NCBI GenBank assembly: GCA_902562645.1
Contig: CACETY010000001.1
Span: forward strand, 1 to 64,000
Direction of reading: 5' to 3'
Source of the DNA: an uncultured Pelagibacteraceae bacterium
GTDB lineage: Bacteria; Pseudomonadota; Alphaproteobacteria; Pelagibacterales; Pelagibacteraceae
Length of the DNA stretch: 64,000 nucleotides
Shown: piece after piece, positions 39,727 through 50,581 of the stretch
How the letters are laid out: every line of letters begins with the position of its first letter
How positions within the stretch are numbered: position 1 is the first letter of the stretch
Translations under genes and position numbers: made by a program
The notes under the pieces: generated by a model
Databases searched by the model: none
Told to the model about the DNA's origin: nothing
What the model saw: the letters and a program-made list of their open reading frames with translations, nothing else

Positions 39727-39765
39727 AATGCTTATATATCTATTAATTCTGAAATTTAAAGAATT

Positions 39766-40767
39766 TTAAAAACCTATTATATTCTTCATTTCTTCGATCT
39801 TTTTTCCTGCAATTTCTTCTGCTTTACTTGCTCCTTGCAAGAGAACTTTATCTAGATATCCTTGATCATTAATCAATTTTTTTATCTCATTAGAGATTGG
39901 AGAAATTTTATTTGATAAAATTTCAGCTAAATCTCTTTTTAGATCTGAAAAATTTTTACCCCCAAATTCATTCAAAGTTTTATCTAAAGTTTGATTTGAG
40001 ATACTAGAATAAATTCCAAGTAAATTTTCAGCTTCAGGTCTATCTATTAATTTTTTCTCCTCATTAGGAATTGGAAAAGAATCAGTTTTTGCTTTTTTAA
40101 TTTTATTTATAATTTCGTCTTTGGTGTCAGTTAAATTAATTCTACTAAGATCAGATGGATCTGATTTACTCATTTTTTTTAAACCATCTTTTAAACTCAT
40201 AATCCTTGCAAAACTTTTTTTTATTAATGGCTCTGGAACTTTTAAAAAATCATCGCAATTAAAATCTTTGTTAAATTTTTGTGCAATATCTCTTGTTAGT
40301 TCTAAATGTTGTTTTTGATCTTCTCCAACAGGAACATGTGTAGCATCATAAAGTAATATGTCGCTAGCCATTAATATTGGATATATATATAGACCCACAG
40401 AAGCTTTTTCCTTGTCTTTGCCAGCTTTCTCTTTAAATTGTGTCATTCTATTTAACCAGCCCATCGGTGCTAAACAACTCAAAATCCAAGAGCCTTCTGC
40501 ATGTGCATGAACTTTTGATTGGTTGAAAATAATACTTTTAGTAGGATCAATACCACTAGCTATAAAAGTTGCAGTAGTTTCTCGAATATTATTAGTTAAT
40601 TGATCTCTATCTTGTTTAATAGTTATTGCATGTAAATCTACAACACAAAAAATACACTCATTTTGAATATCATTATTTAAATCTACAAAATTTTTGATAG
40701 CTCCAAGGTAGTTTCCTAAGTGAAGATTACCTGTGGGCTGAACGCCAGAAAATATTTTTTTGGACAT
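39766..40767 (-). CDS. trpS: Tryptophanyl-tRNA synthetase
   Basis: [24 protein letters not shown]. Confidence 0.97.
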   Translation of the reverse strand: MSKKIFSGVQPTGNLHLGNYLGAIKNFVDLNNDIQNECIFCVVDLHAITIKQDRDQLTNNIRETTATFIASGIDPTKSIIFNQSKVHAHAEGSWILSCLAPMGWLNRMTQFKEKAGKDKEKASVGLYIYPILMASDILLYDATHVPVGEDQKQHLELTRDIAQKFNKDFNCDDFLKVPEPLIKKSFARIMSLKDGLKKMSKSDPSDLSRINLTDTKDEIINKIKKAKTDSFPIPNEEKKLIDRPEAENLLGIYSSISNQTLDKTLNEFGGKNFSDLKRDLAEILSNKISPISNEIKKLINDQGYLDKVLLQGASKAEEIAGKKIEEMKNIIGF

Positions 40768-40770
40768 TTG

Positions 40771-42300
40771 TTAATACTTTAAATTAATATCTGAGATTTT
40801 AAAGGCTTTTATAATAATTGACACTCCAACATATGAAACAAAAGTTAATAAAACAATCAAAACAATAAAAATAAATTTTAAATTATTTTCATAATCTAAT
40901 GAGCTGTTAAAGTAATTTATTAAAAAGTAAAATATTAAAATCGCAATAAAATTTGAGATTATTATTTTTGAAACCTGAATAATAAAATTTGATCTAAATT
41001 TAAAGAAATTTTTGTTAATTACAAAAACTAATAAAATAATCCCGTTAAACCACGAGGAGATTGTGGTTGCAATTGGTATTATAATGAAACCAACCTTTGA
41101 AAAAAAAATCAGACTAATTGTAATATTTAAAATTACAGAAACTAAAGAATACTTAAATGGTGTTTTAGTATCATTTCTTGCAAATAAAAAGGTCGAAAAT
41201 ATTTTGATCAAAGAAAATGCTGGAAGCCCAATGGAAAAATAGAATAACGCTTTTGCAGAATTGCTTACACTTACCTTATCGAAAGAGCCATATCCAAACA
41301 ACGCAGATGTTATTTGTTCTGAGCCAATCATGAGAGCAAGAGATGCTGGTAGACTTAAAAATAAACTTAGCTCTAAAGCTTTGTTTTGTAGTTCTATAAT
41401 TTTTATTGAGTTATTACTTTTAATATGTCGACTTAAGTTTGGGAGTATTACAGTACCTATTGCAATACCAGCAATTGCTAAATTTATCTGATAAATTCTA
41501 TCAGCATAATACAAATATGAAACAGCGCTTGCTTGAAATGATGCAATAATTGTTCCAATCAATATATTTATTTGAGTTACGCCAGATGAAAATATGCTTG
41601 GTAAAAGTTTACTAAAAAAATTTTTGACTTTCCCATTTATTTTAAAATTAAAATTTATGTTTATTACAAAATATTTTTTTACAAATATTAACAAAAAAAT
41701 AAATTGAAGTAGCCCAGCAAGAGTAACTGCATAGGATAAGTAATAAACTAAATTATCATTTAAGTTTTCAACATAGACCAGACAAATTATTAACATTATA
41801 TTAAGAATAATTGGCGCTGCAGCTGCTGCAGCGAATTTATTATGAGAGTTTAAAATTGCTGAAAAAAATGATCCAAGACTAATAAAAAATAAGAAGGGGA
41901 ACGTAATTCTAGTTAAATCAATTGCAATATTTAATTTTTGTGAGTCATTTGAAAAACCTGGTGCAATTATTTTAATAAATGCTGGCATGAATATTTCAAT
42001 TATTAGGATTGTAAAGAACAACCCCAACAACAATAAATTAAAAATGGTATTTGCAAACGTGTTTGCTTTTTTTTTTCCTTTAAGAAGTTCTGAAGAATAA
42101 GATGGAACAAATGCAGCATTAAAAGTTCCCTCTGAAAATAATCTTCTGAAAGTATTTGGAATTCTAAAAGCTACAAAAAAGGCATCTGCTAAAAATCCTG
42201 AACCAAGATATATTGCTATAAAAAAGTCTCTTACGTAACCTAGAACCCTACTAAGCAAAACAAATAGACTAAATGTGCTTGTTGACTTAATGAGGTTCAT
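40771..42300 (-). CDS. murJ: Lipid II flippase MurJ
   Basis: MviN/MurJ N-terminus STFSLFVLLSRVLGYVRD, FRIPNTFRRLFSEGTFNAAFVPSY. Confidence 0.95.
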   Translation of the reverse strand: MNLIKSTSTFSLFVLLSRVLGYVRDFFIAIYLGSGFLADAFFVAFRIPNTFRRLFSEGTFNAAFVPSYSSELLKGKKKANTFANTIFNLLLLGLFFTILIIEIFMPAFIKIIAPGFSNDSQKLNIAIDLTRITFPFLFFISLGSFFSAILNSHNKFAAAAAAPIILNIMLIICLVYVENLNDNLVYYLSYAVTLAGLLQFIFLLIFVKKYFVININFNFKINGKVKNFFSKLLPSIFSSGVTQINILIGTIIASFQASAVSYLYYADRIYQINLAIAGIAIGTVILPNLSRHIKSNNSIKIIELQNKALELSLFLSLPASLALMIGSEQITSALFGYGSFDKVSVSNSAKALFYFSIGLPAFSLIKIFSTFLFARNDTKTPFKYSLVSVILNITISLIFFSKVGFIIIPIATTISSWFNGIILLVFVINKNFFKFRSNFIIQVSKIIISNFIAILIFYFLINYFNSSLDYENNLKFIFIVLIVLLTFVSYVGVSIIIKAFKISDINLKY

Positions 42301-42349
42301 AAATCATATTAGTCTTAAATTTACCTTAATAGTATATTTAATTTGGCTA

Positions 42350-44638
42350 ATGAAAAAAAACAAAATTGAACATTATTCAGATAAAGAGGCTCTAGAATTT
42401 CACAATTTAAATAAATCTGGCAAGATTGAGATAAATTCATCAAAACCGATGACATCAAAGAGAGACTTAGCTTTAGCATACTCTCCGGGTGTTGCAGTAC
42501 CAGTTAAAGAAATTTATAGGGACCCTGAAAAAGCATACGATTATACAACTAAGGGCAACTTAGTTGCTGTAATTAGTAATGGATCAGCAATTTTGGGATT
42601 AGGAAACTTAGGAGCAATTGCATCAAAACCTGTAATGGAAGGTAAAGCAGTATTATTTAAAAGATTTGCAGATATAGACGCTATTGATTTAGAAATTGAT
42701 AACAAAGATCCTAAGGAAATAGTTAATAGTATAAAAAATTTTGCTGTCAGTTTTGGAGGTATTAATCTTGAAGATATTGCTGCACCAGAATGTTTTATAA
42801 TTGAGGAAAATTTAAAAAAAATACTTGATATACCTGTATTTCATGATGACCAACACGGAACAGCAATAATAACCTCAGCAGCACTCATTAATTCAATACA
42901 TATTACAAAAAAAAAAATTTCTAAAATTAAGGTTGTTGTAAATGGTGCTGGAGCATCTGCAATGGCTTGCTCGGATTTATTTTTAAAATTGGGAGTAAAA
43001 AAAAATAATTTAACGATGATAGACAGTAAAGGAGTAATTAGTTTTGATAGAAAAGGATTAAATAAGTGGAAATTAAAGTATGCAAAAAAAACAAAAAACA
43101 AAACTTTGAGTGATGCGTTAAAAAATGCAGATGTTTTTTTAGGATTGTCGTCAGCTGGAATTCTAAAAAAAGAAATGATTAAACAAATGGCAAAAAACCC
43201 AATTATATTTGCATGCGCTAACCCTGATCCAGAAATTTTACCAGAGGAGGCTTATAAGATCAGAAAAGATGCAATAATAGCAACTGGTAGATCAGATTAT
43301 GCAAATCAAGTTAATAATTTAATTGGTTTTCCTTATATATTTAGAGGGGCACTAGATGTAAGGGCAAAAACAATAAATGAAGAAATGAAGATTTCAGCAG
43401 CTAACGCAATTGCTAAATTAGCTAGAGAAAGAGTTCCTGATGAAGTTGCAGCAGCAATGGGAGGAGACAGACCTAAATATGGAAAAGACTATATTATTCC
43501 ATCTACATTTGATCCAAGACTAATAAGTGTAATCCCAGTAGCAGTTGCAAAAGCTGCAATTAAAACTGGAGTTGCTAGAAAAAAAATAGAAAATTTTAAT
43601 TTATACTCGGAACAATTAAAACAAAGATTGGATCCCTCAGTAACTATTTTGCAAGGGATAAATTCTAAGGTTAAAAAAAGTCCAAAAACAGTTGTATTTG
43701 CTGATGGTGAAGATGAAAATACACTTAAGGCTGCAATAGCATTTAAAAATGGTGGCCTAGGAACTCCAATAATTGTTGCAAAAGAAAATGTTGTCAAACA
43801 AAGGCTTAAAGAAATTGGGTATGTAGAAAATCTAGATATAAAAATTGTTAATTCTACAAATAAAAAATTGAGAGAAAAATATGCAAAATTTCTTTTTAAG
43901 AAGATGCAAAGAGATCAGGGTTTGCTTGAGAGAGATTGCGATAGAATGATACGAAATGACAGAGTTATTTGGTCATCATGTATGGTCGAATGTGGGGATG
44001 CAGATGCAATGGTAACAGGGAATACTAGAAGATATTCTCAATCATTAGAAAAAATTAAAAAGGTAGTTCCTCCGAGAAAGGGAGAAATTATGTTTGGATT
44101 AAATATGGTAGTTAGCAAGGGTAAAACAGTTTTTATTGGAGATACGTCAGTAAATGAATATCCTTCCTCTGAGGAATTAGCTAACATAGCAATATCGTCA
44201 GCAAGAGTTGTGAGATTATTTGGATTTGATCCTAAAGTTGCTTTTTTATCTCATTCAACATTTGGTCAACCAATAACTAGCAGAACAAAGCATATAAGAG
44301 ATGCTGTAGAAATATTAAAAGATCGAAAAGTAGATTTTAAATTTGATGGTGACATGCAGCCTGATGTAGCTCTTAATGATGAATATTCTGATTTATACCC
44401 ATTTTCAGAAATAGTAGGAAATGCAAATATTTTAATAATGCCTGGTCAACATAGTGCAGCAATTTCATATAAAATTATGAAATCATTAGGAGGTGCTAAA
44501 GTTGTTGGTCCACTATTAATAGGTCTTGCTCAACCAATAGAAATTGCACCATTAAGATCCTCTACTTCTGAAATATTAAATTTGGCATCTGTAGCAGCTT
44601 ATTCTGCTGGAATAATAGATTATAAAAAGACAAATTAA
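42350..44638 (+). CDS. maeB: NADP-dependent malic enzyme with C-terminal phosphotransacetylase-like domain
   Basis: ALAYSPGVAVPVKEI, FHDDQHGTAI, and PTA domain (MPGQHSAAISYKIMKSLGGA). Start set at ATG 42350. Confidence 0.94.
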   Translation: MKKNKIEHYSDKEALEFHNLNKSGKIEINSSKPMTSKRDLALAYSPGVAVPVKEIYRDPEKAYDYTTKGNLVAVISNGSAILGLGNLGAIASKPVMEGKAVLFKRFADIDAIDLEIDNKDPKEIVNSIKNFAVSFGGINLEDIAAPECFIIEENLKKILDIPVFHDDQHGTAIITSAALINSIHITKKKISKIKVVVNGAGASAMACSDLFLKLGVKKNNLTMIDSKGVISFDRKGLNKWKLKYAKKTKNKTLSDALKNADVFLGLSSAGILKKEMIKQMAKNPIIFACANPDPEILPEEAYKIRKDAIIATGRSDYANQVNNLIGFPYIFRGALDVRAKTINEEMKISAANAIAKLARERVPDEVAAAMGGDRPKYGKDYIIPSTFDPRLISVIPVAVAKAAIKTGVARKKIENFNLYSEQLKQRLDPSVTILQGINSKVKKSPKTVVFADGEDENTLKAAIAFKNGGLGTPIIVAKENVVKQRLKEIGYVENLDIKIVNSTNKKLREKYAKFLFKKMQRDQGLLERDCDRMIRNDRVIWSSCMVECGDADAMVTGNTRRYSQSLEKIKKVVPPRKGEIMFGLNMVVSKGKTVFIGDTSVNEYPSSEELANIAISSARVVRLFGFDPKVAFLSHSTFGQPITSRTKHIRDAVEILKDRKVDFKFDGDMQPDVALNDEYSDLYPFSEIVGNANILIMPGQHSAAISYKIMKSLGGAKVVGPLLIGLAQPIEIAPLRSSTSEILNLASVAAYSAGIIDYKKTN

Positions 44639-44646
44639 TATTATAT

Positions 44647-45240
44647 TTATTTTTTAACAACCCTAAGATCATCAACTAAAAATATACTAGTAATTACATC
44701 TTCAACATCTAGAATCTGCTTGGCTTCTTTAGTAACCTCATCTCTTTCTATTTTGTTTTGAGCTATGCCATAAACATAAATAATTTTCTTATAAGTATCT
44801 ATATTATAGTTAACTGATTTAATTTTTTTGTTACCTATTATAGCTGCTCTGAGTTGTGAGGTTATAAGAAGATCTTTTGCTGATCTTTTAAAATCAAATT
44901 TTTCTTTAATTTGTAAATCATTGTTTACTGATCTTGCTCCTTTTATTTCCCAAGCCAACTTTGTGATTTTAAGTTTGTCTTCAACAGAATTTACTTTGCC
45001 TGTAAGAAATATCCTTCCATCAAGAATTTTAGTTTTGACCGAAATTATATAGCTTTTATCTGCTGATATTAATTTCGCTCTAAGATTTTGTTGCATTATA
45101 GAATCATCTATTTGCGTTCCAAGACTTCTAGGGTCTAATGCAATTGAAACTCCAGTTCCCAAAACCCCTGTAGAAGAGTATCCAACACAACCGGTAATGA
45201 ACACCAAACTAATTAAAATTATGATTTTTTTAATTTTCAT
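44647..45240 (-). CDS. BON-domain lipoprotein (OsmY/DolP-like)
   Basis: Lipobox ITGCVGYSS; two BON-like repeats (RIFLTGKVNSVEDKLKI; IIYVYGIAQNKIERDEV). Confidence 0.85.
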   Translation of the reverse strand: MKIKKIIILISLVFITGCVGYSSTGVLGTGVSIALDPRSLGTQIDDSIMQQNLRAKLISADKSYIISVKTKILDGRIFLTGKVNSVEDKLKITKLAWEIKGARSVNNDLQIKEKFDFKRSAKDLLITSQLRAAIIGNKKIKSVNYNIDTYKKIIYVYGIAQNKIERDEVTKEAKQILDVEDVITSIFLVDDLRVVKK

Positions 45241-46081
45241 TCTTTAAACTAAGACAATAATTATAGATAAGTTTTTTTGGAATTTCTCTATCCTGTGAAA
45301 CTTTTTTTACAATATCTTTAATTGACATCTTATTTATTAATTTATTAATTTTTTTTTTATCTGATTCTTGAAGTTCTTTAAAACTTAATCTTGATTTATT
45401 TACTTCAGAAATAACAACTGTTATCTCACCTTTTCTTGAAAAATTAACATTTGATAATTCTTTTACTGAGCTTCTAATATATTCCTCATGATATTTTGTA
45501 ATTTCTCTACAAATAACAATATTTCTATCTAAAAAAAATTCCTTTATATCAATTATTCTTTTATCAAGTTTATTTGGTGAGACAAAAAAAATAATTGAGC
45601 TATCAAGTAAAGATAAATTTTTAAATAATTTTTTAACCTGAGTTTGTTTTTCTGGAAGAAATCCACAAAAATAAAAATTATCAGAAAATCCACTTATTGA
45701 TATCGCTGAACTTACCGCTGATGCACCTGGAATAGGAAAAATATTTATTTTATTTTTAATACACTCTTTGATTAATATTTTTCCAGGATCCGAAACAGCA
45801 GGTGTTCCTGCATCAGAAACCAATGATACTATTTTATTATTTTTCAGTACTTCTATAACCTTCTCTAAATTTTTATTTTCATTAAATTTATGATTTGAAA
45901 TAAGTCTTTTATTTATTTCGAACTTTTGAAGTATTTTTTTCGAAACTCTTGTATCTTCACATAAGATTAAATCAGACTCTTGAAGGATTTTAATAGCTCT
46001 AAATGAAATATCACCCATATTTCCAATCGGTGTAGCAACACAATATAGCCCAGGTTTAAATTTATTGTTATTTAGATTCAT
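45230..46081 (-). CDS. rsmI: 16S rRNA 2'-O-methyltransferase RsmI
   Basis: GLYCVATPIGNMGDISFRAI, LCEDTRVSKKIL, LVSDAGTPAVSDPG. Confidence 0.96.
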   Translation of the reverse strand: MNLNNNKFKPGLYCVATPIGNMGDISFRAIKILQESDLILCEDTRVSKKILQKFEINKRLISNHKFNENKNLEKVIEVLKNNKIVSLVSDAGTPAVSDPGKILIKECIKNKINIFPIPGASAVSSAISISGFSDNFYFCGFLPEKQTQVKKLFKNLSLLDSSIIFFVSPNKLDKRIIDIKEFFLDRNIVICREITKYHEEYIRSSVKELSNVNFSRKGEITVVISEVNKSRLSFKELQESDKKKINKLINKMSIKDIVKKVSQDREIPKKLIYNYCLSLKNEN

Positions 46082-46117
46082 ATGACAACTTTATTTTAAT
46101 ATATTATTAAAACTTAA

Positions 46118-47266
46118 ATGAAAACTTTTATTAAATTGTTATTTTTTACATTGAGCATCTTCCTTTTATATCAAAATGTTTTTGCTTCAGAAAAAATTAA
46201 GATTGGATTAATAGTTCCATTGAGTGGTGAAAATTCTTTAATTGGTGAAAAAATTATTAAATCAGCAAGATTAGCTATAAACAAAATAAATGATAATAGA
46301 ATTGAAATAATTCCAAAAGACACAAAATCAAATCCTATTGATACTTTAAGAGTATCTAAAGAGTTATATAAAAATGGTGTAAGAATAATTATTGGGCCAG
46401 TATTTAATGAGAGTATTAAATATCTTGATGACTTAAGAAATGTTACTTTTATATCTTTCACAAACAAATTAATTGGAAATCCAAAAAATGTAATTAGTGC
46501 GGGCGTTAATGCCATATCGCAATTACAAACAATAAAAAAATTTAGTGATATAAATAATTTATCTAATAGTGTTTTTTTAATACCTAGATCACAATTTAAA
46601 AATGAAATAGAAAAGGCAATTAATAAAACTAAAATCAAACATAAAAAAGTATTTTATTATGATAGAGAACCAACTAAACTTACTAAACAAATTGAAACTT
46701 TAACAAATTATCAAGTAAGAAAAAATAATCTTAAAAATGAAATAAAAAGAATAGAAGGTTTATCATTTAAAGACAAAGATAAAAAAATTCAAAGCTTAAA
46801 AAAAAAAGATACACTTGGAAGAATAAATTTTGACTCAGTTGTTATTGCAGATTTCGATGAAAATTTAAAAAGTGTTGCTACATCACTTCTATACACGGAT
46901 GTCTCATCTAAGAGAATTTCTTATATAACTTTAAATCAGTGGTTTGATGAAAGTCTTTTAAAGGAAAATTCTCTTCATCCAATTTATTTTCCCTCTGTAA
47001 ATAAAATTAATTATGAAATATTTATGAATGAATTCAAGAATACTTATGGATTGGATGGTGATCAACTCTCATTTTTAAGCTATGATTTGATAGGTTTAGT
47101 TTATTTTTTAATTTATGAAAATGATTTTAATATTTCAAAAAAAATATTTTATAAAAAAAATAAATTTATGGGTAAAATAGGAATTTTTGAAATAAGTAAA
47201 AATACGATCACTCATCAACTAAACTTTTACAGTATTGAAGATAATAAATTTAAAAAAATTTTTTAA
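46118..47266 (+). CDS. Penicillin-binding protein activator / periplasmic-binding-protein-like (LpoA-like)
   Basis: Signal peptide then KIGLIVPLSGENSLIGEKI type-I PBP fold; adjacent to rsmI as in other alphaproteobacteria. Confidence 0.75.
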   Translation: MKTFIKLLFFTLSIFLLYQNVFASEKIKIGLIVPLSGENSLIGEKIIKSARLAINKINDNRIEIIPKDTKSNPIDTLRVSKELYKNGVRIIIGPVFNESIKYLDDLRNVTFISFTNKLIGNPKNVISAGVNAISQLQTIKKFSDINNLSNSVFLIPRSQFKNEIEKAINKTKIKHKKVFYYDREPTKLTKQIETLTNYQVRKNNLKNEIKRIEGLSFKDKDKKIQSLKKKDTLGRINFDSVVIADFDENLKSVATSLLYTDVSSKRISYITLNQWFDESLLKENSLHPIYFPSVNKINYEIFMNEFKNTYGLDGDQLSFLSYDLIGLVYFLIYENDFNISKKIFYKKNKFMGKIGIFEISKNTITHQLNFYSIEDNKFKKIF

Positions 47267-47852
47267 TTTTTTTAAATGCATTAGATCGATGATCTAATTT
47301 ATATTTTTCTCGAGGTTCCATCTCGCCAAAAGTTAATCTTTTTCCTTTAGGAATAAAAATTGGATCATATCCAAAACCGTTTTTTCCTTTTTTTAAATTA
47401 GATATTCTGCCCTCAATTTTGCCAATTTTACTAATATATTTTCCGTTTGGCCAAAAGATGGTAAGCACACATATAAATCTTGCGTTCAATTTCTTTTTTT
47501 TCCAATTTTTGTCTTTTTTAGAAATTTCTCTATAAACTTTTTTAATAGCTAAATTGAAATTTCTTTTTTTTCCTGACCAATCTGCTGAAAATACGCCAGG
47601 AGCTTTATCTAAAATATCTATCTCAATTCCTGAATCATCGGACATACAAATTTTATTAGTTTTTTTCGAAAAGTATTTTGCCTTTAAAAGAGAATTTTGT
47701 TTAAATGTAGTCCCTGTTTCTATTGGGCTAGGTATTTTAAAGTCTAAATTTGAGTAGATTTTTAAACTTTTAGGTAGAAGATCTGCTATTTCCTTAAGTT
47801 TTCCTTTATTATTTGAGCCAATGAATATCTCTTCAATTTTTTTTACGGACAT
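47250..47852 (-). CDS. rdgB: XTP/dITP diphosphatase (RdgB/HAM1)
   Basis: GSNNKGKLKEI, SDDSGIEID, GKNGFGYDPIFIP. Confidence 0.95.
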   Translation of the reverse strand: MSVKKIEEIFIGSNNKGKLKEIADLLPKSLKIYSNLDFKIPSPIETGTTFKQNSLLKAKYFSKKTNKICMSDDSGIEIDILDKAPGVFSADWSGKKRNFNLAIKKVYREISKKDKNWKKKKLNARFICVLTIFWPNGKYISKIGKIEGRISNLKKGKNGFGYDPIFIPKGKRLTFGEMEPREKYKLDHRSNAFKKIKKFF

Positions 47853-47887
47853 CTAGAAATTATACTTTTTCTTACCATATAAACAAT

Positions 47888-48556
47888 ATGGATAAGGAAG
47901 AATTAAAAAAAAATATAGATAAAAGTACGCCCGAAGGTGAAGAGTTAGATACTCTAGAAACAGAAAATGATAACGCAGATAAAGATAGTAAAGATAAAAA
48001 TTTAAACTCTGAAAAAGAAAATAAAGAAGATGCAAAACTTACACCTGAGGAAGAATTAGAAACACTCAAAGATAAGTTAGCTAGAACTTTTGCAGAGATG
48101 GAAAATCAAAGACGGAGATTTGAAAAAGAAAAAGAAGACGCTTACGAATACGGTGGATATTCTTTTGCAAAAGAGGCATTAAACTTGTTAGATAATCTTG
48201 AGAGATCAAAAGCTGTATTAGAGAATGATGAAAAATTAAAAGAGACAGATGCACTTAAAAAAATCGTGGAACATTTAAATATTATAAATAGTGATATGCT
48301 TTCGATATTCAAAAAAAATAATATTGAGCCTATTAAATCTATTAATGAAAAGCTTGATCCAAATCTTCATCAAGCAATGATGGAAGTGGAAGATGATACG
48401 AAAGAGCCTGGAACAATCGTACAAGAAATACAAAAAGGATTTATGATGAAAGATAGATTATTGAGACCATCTTTAGTTGGTGTTTCAAAGAAAATTGTAA
48501 AAGAAGAGCAAAGACAAGAGCCGAAAGAAGATCATAAAGATGAAAAAAATCAATAA
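47888..48556 (+). CDS. grpE: Nucleotide exchange factor GrpE
   Basis: EMENQRRRFEKEKEDAYEYGGYSFAKEALNLLDNLERS; C-terminal GFMMKDRLLRPSLVGVSK. Confidence 0.96.
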   Translation: MDKEELKKNIDKSTPEGEELDTLETENDNADKDSKDKNLNSEKENKEDAKLTPEEELETLKDKLARTFAEMENQRRRFEKEKEDAYEYGGYSFAKEALNLLDNLERSKAVLENDEKLKETDALKKIVEHLNIINSDMLSIFKKNNIEPIKSINEKLDPNLHQAMMEVEDDTKEPGTIVQEIQKGFMMKDRLLRPSLVGVSKKIVKEEQRQEPKEDHKDEKNQ

Positions 48557-48633
48557 AATCAGCCAAAATTTAATTTTTTTTGACGGTTGTAGTCTAAAAA
48601 TTAGCACTTATATGACGAAGAGGTAATAAAATT

Positions 48634-50553
48634 ATGAGCAAAGTAATAGGAATAGATTTAGGAACAACAAACTCTTGTGTAGCTGTAATGGAGGGTACAC
48701 AGGCTAAAGTATTAGAAAATGCTGAGGGTGCAAGAACAACTCCTTCTGTAGTTGCATTTTCTGACAATGATGAAAAATTAATTGGACAACCTGCAAAAAG
48801 ACAAGCTGTAACAAATCCCGAAAATACAATATTTGCTGTTAAAAGATTAATTGGAAGAAATTTTGATGATCCATCTGTTAAAAAAGATGTTGAAACTGCA
48901 CCTTTTAAAATTATTAATTCAGACAAAGGAGATGCTTGGATAGAGGCTAAAGGTAATAAATATTCTCCATCTCAAATCTCTGCATTTACGCTTCAAAAAA
49001 TGAAAGAGACTGCTGAAAAATATTTAGGTCAAGAAGTATCTCAGGCAGTGATTACAGTCCCGGCTTATTTTAATGATGCACAAAGACAAGCTACTAAAGA
49101 TGCTGGTAAAATTGCAGGGTTAGAAGTTTTAAGAATTATCAATGAACCAACAGCAGCTTCACTTGCTTATGGATTAGACAAAAAAACAAATAATAAAATT
49201 GCTGTTTATGATTTAGGTGGTGGAACATTTGATGTTTCAATACTTGAATTAGGGGATGGGGTATTCGAAGTTAAATCTACAAATGGTGACACCTTTTTAG
49301 GTGGAGAAGATTTTGATAATACAATTGTTGACTATTTGCTTACAGAATTCAAAAAAGAAAATGGAATAGATTTAAAATCTGACAAATTAGCATTACAAAG
49401 ACTTAAAGAGGCTGCAGAGAAAGCAAAAATTGAATTGTCATCTGCTGCACAGACTGAAATAAATTTACCATTTATTACAGCAGACAAAACTGGTCCAAAA
49501 CACATAAATATGAAAATGACTAGAGCAAAACTAGAAGCTCTTGTTGAAGATCTTATATCAAGAACGATACCACCGTGTGAAACTGCACTTAAAGATGCTG
49601 GTTTAAGCGCAAGCGAAATTGATGAGGTGATACTTGTTGGTGGAATGACTAGGATGCCAAAAGTTATTGAAGAGGTTAAAAATTTCTTTGGTAAGGAACC
49701 TAACAAATCTGTAAATCCTGATGAAGTTGTTGCAATGGGTGCAGCTATTCAAGCAGGAGTTTTACAAGGAGATGTAAAAGATGTTCTATTATTGGATGTA
49801 ACCCCACTTTCACTTGGAATTGAGACTTTAGGTGGAGTTTCAACTAAATTGATTGAAAAAAATACAACAATACCAACTAAAAAAAGCCAGGTTTTCTCAA
49901 CTGCAGAAGATAACCAACCCGCAGTATCAATTCGAGTTTTGCAGGGTGAAAGAGATATGGCTTCAGATAATAAGATTTTAGGAAATTTTGAATTGGTAGG
50001 TATAGCACCTGCTCCAAGAGGAGTTCCTCAAATTGAAGTTACATTCGATATTGATGCAAATGGAATTGTAAATGTCTCTGCAAAAGATAAGGGAACTGGT
50101 AAAGAACAAAAAATCCAAATTCAAGCATCAGGTGGTTTAAGTGATGAAGAAATAAATCAAATGGTTAAAGATGCTGAAACAAATAAAGAAGCTGATAAAA
50201 AGAAAAGAGAAGCAGTGGATGCAAGAAATCAAGCTGATACTCTTCTTCATTCCACAGAAAAGAATTTAAAAGAGCATGGTAGTAAAGTTTCTGATGCTGA
50301 TAAAAAAGCTATTGAAGATGCATCTGCCAATGTAAGAAATGCTCTAAAAGGAACTGATGTAGAAGAAATTAAAAAGAAAACTCAAGATTTGGTTCAAGCT
50401 TCAATGAAACTAGGAGAAGCTATTTACAAATCACAACAAAGTACAAAACCTGGTGATGCACCTAAAGATGCAAAAGATGAGGGGAAAAAAGACGATAATG
50501 TTGTTGATGCAGACTTTGAAGAAGTAAAAGACGATAAAGAAAAAAGCGCCTAA
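48634..50553 (+). CDS. dnaK: Molecular chaperone DnaK
   Basis: [44 protein letters not shown]. Confidence 0.99.
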   Translation: MSKVIGIDLGTTNSCVAVMEGTQAKVLENAEGARTTPSVVAFSDNDEKLIGQPAKRQAVTNPENTIFAVKRLIGRNFDDPSVKKDVETAPFKIINSDKGDAWIEAKGNKYSPSQISAFTLQKMKETAEKYLGQEVSQAVITVPAYFNDAQRQATKDAGKIAGLEVLRIINEPTAASLAYGLDKKTNNKIAVYDLGGGTFDVSILELGDGVFEVKSTNGDTFLGGEDFDNTIVDYLLTEFKKENGIDLKSDKLALQRLKEAAEKAKIELSSAAQTEINLPFITADKTGPKHINMKMTRAKLEALVEDLISRTIPPCETALKDAGLSASEIDEVILVGGMTRMPKVIEEVKNFFGKEPNKSVNPDEVVAMGAAIQAGVLQGDVKDVLLLDVTPLSLGIETLGGVSTKLIEKNTTIPTKKSQVFSTAEDNQPAVSIRVLQGERDMASDNKILGNFELVGIAPAPRGVPQIEVTFDIDANGIVNVSAKDKGTGKEQKIQIQASGGLSDEEINQMVKDAETNKEADKKKREAVDARNQADTLLHSTEKNLKEHGSKVSDADKKAIEDASANVRNALKGTDVEEIKKKTQDLVQASMKLGEAIYKSQQSTKPGDAPKDAKDEGKKDDNVVDADFEEVKDDKEKSA

Positions 50554-50581
50554 ACTATCAACCATTTGTCTATAACTAGTT

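Noticed and set aside
41811-41840. GCTGCAGCTGCTGCAGC symmetrical repeat
   Set aside because: Lies inside murJ and encodes an Ala run (AAAAA); explained by codon repetition.
46171-46638. 155-aa minus-strand ORF inside the LpoA-like gene
   Set aside because: Antisense of a coherent secreted-protein frame; composition typical of a reverse-strand shadow.
48595-48620. TTAGCACT upstream of dnaK, matching the left half of CIRCE (TTAGCACTC-N9-GAGTGCTAA)
   Set aside because: No matching right half at the required spacing and no hrcA nearby; likely chance.
49332-49706. 124-aa minus-strand ORF within dnaK
   Set aside because: Long antisense ORF opposite dnaK is a well-known codon-usage artefact.
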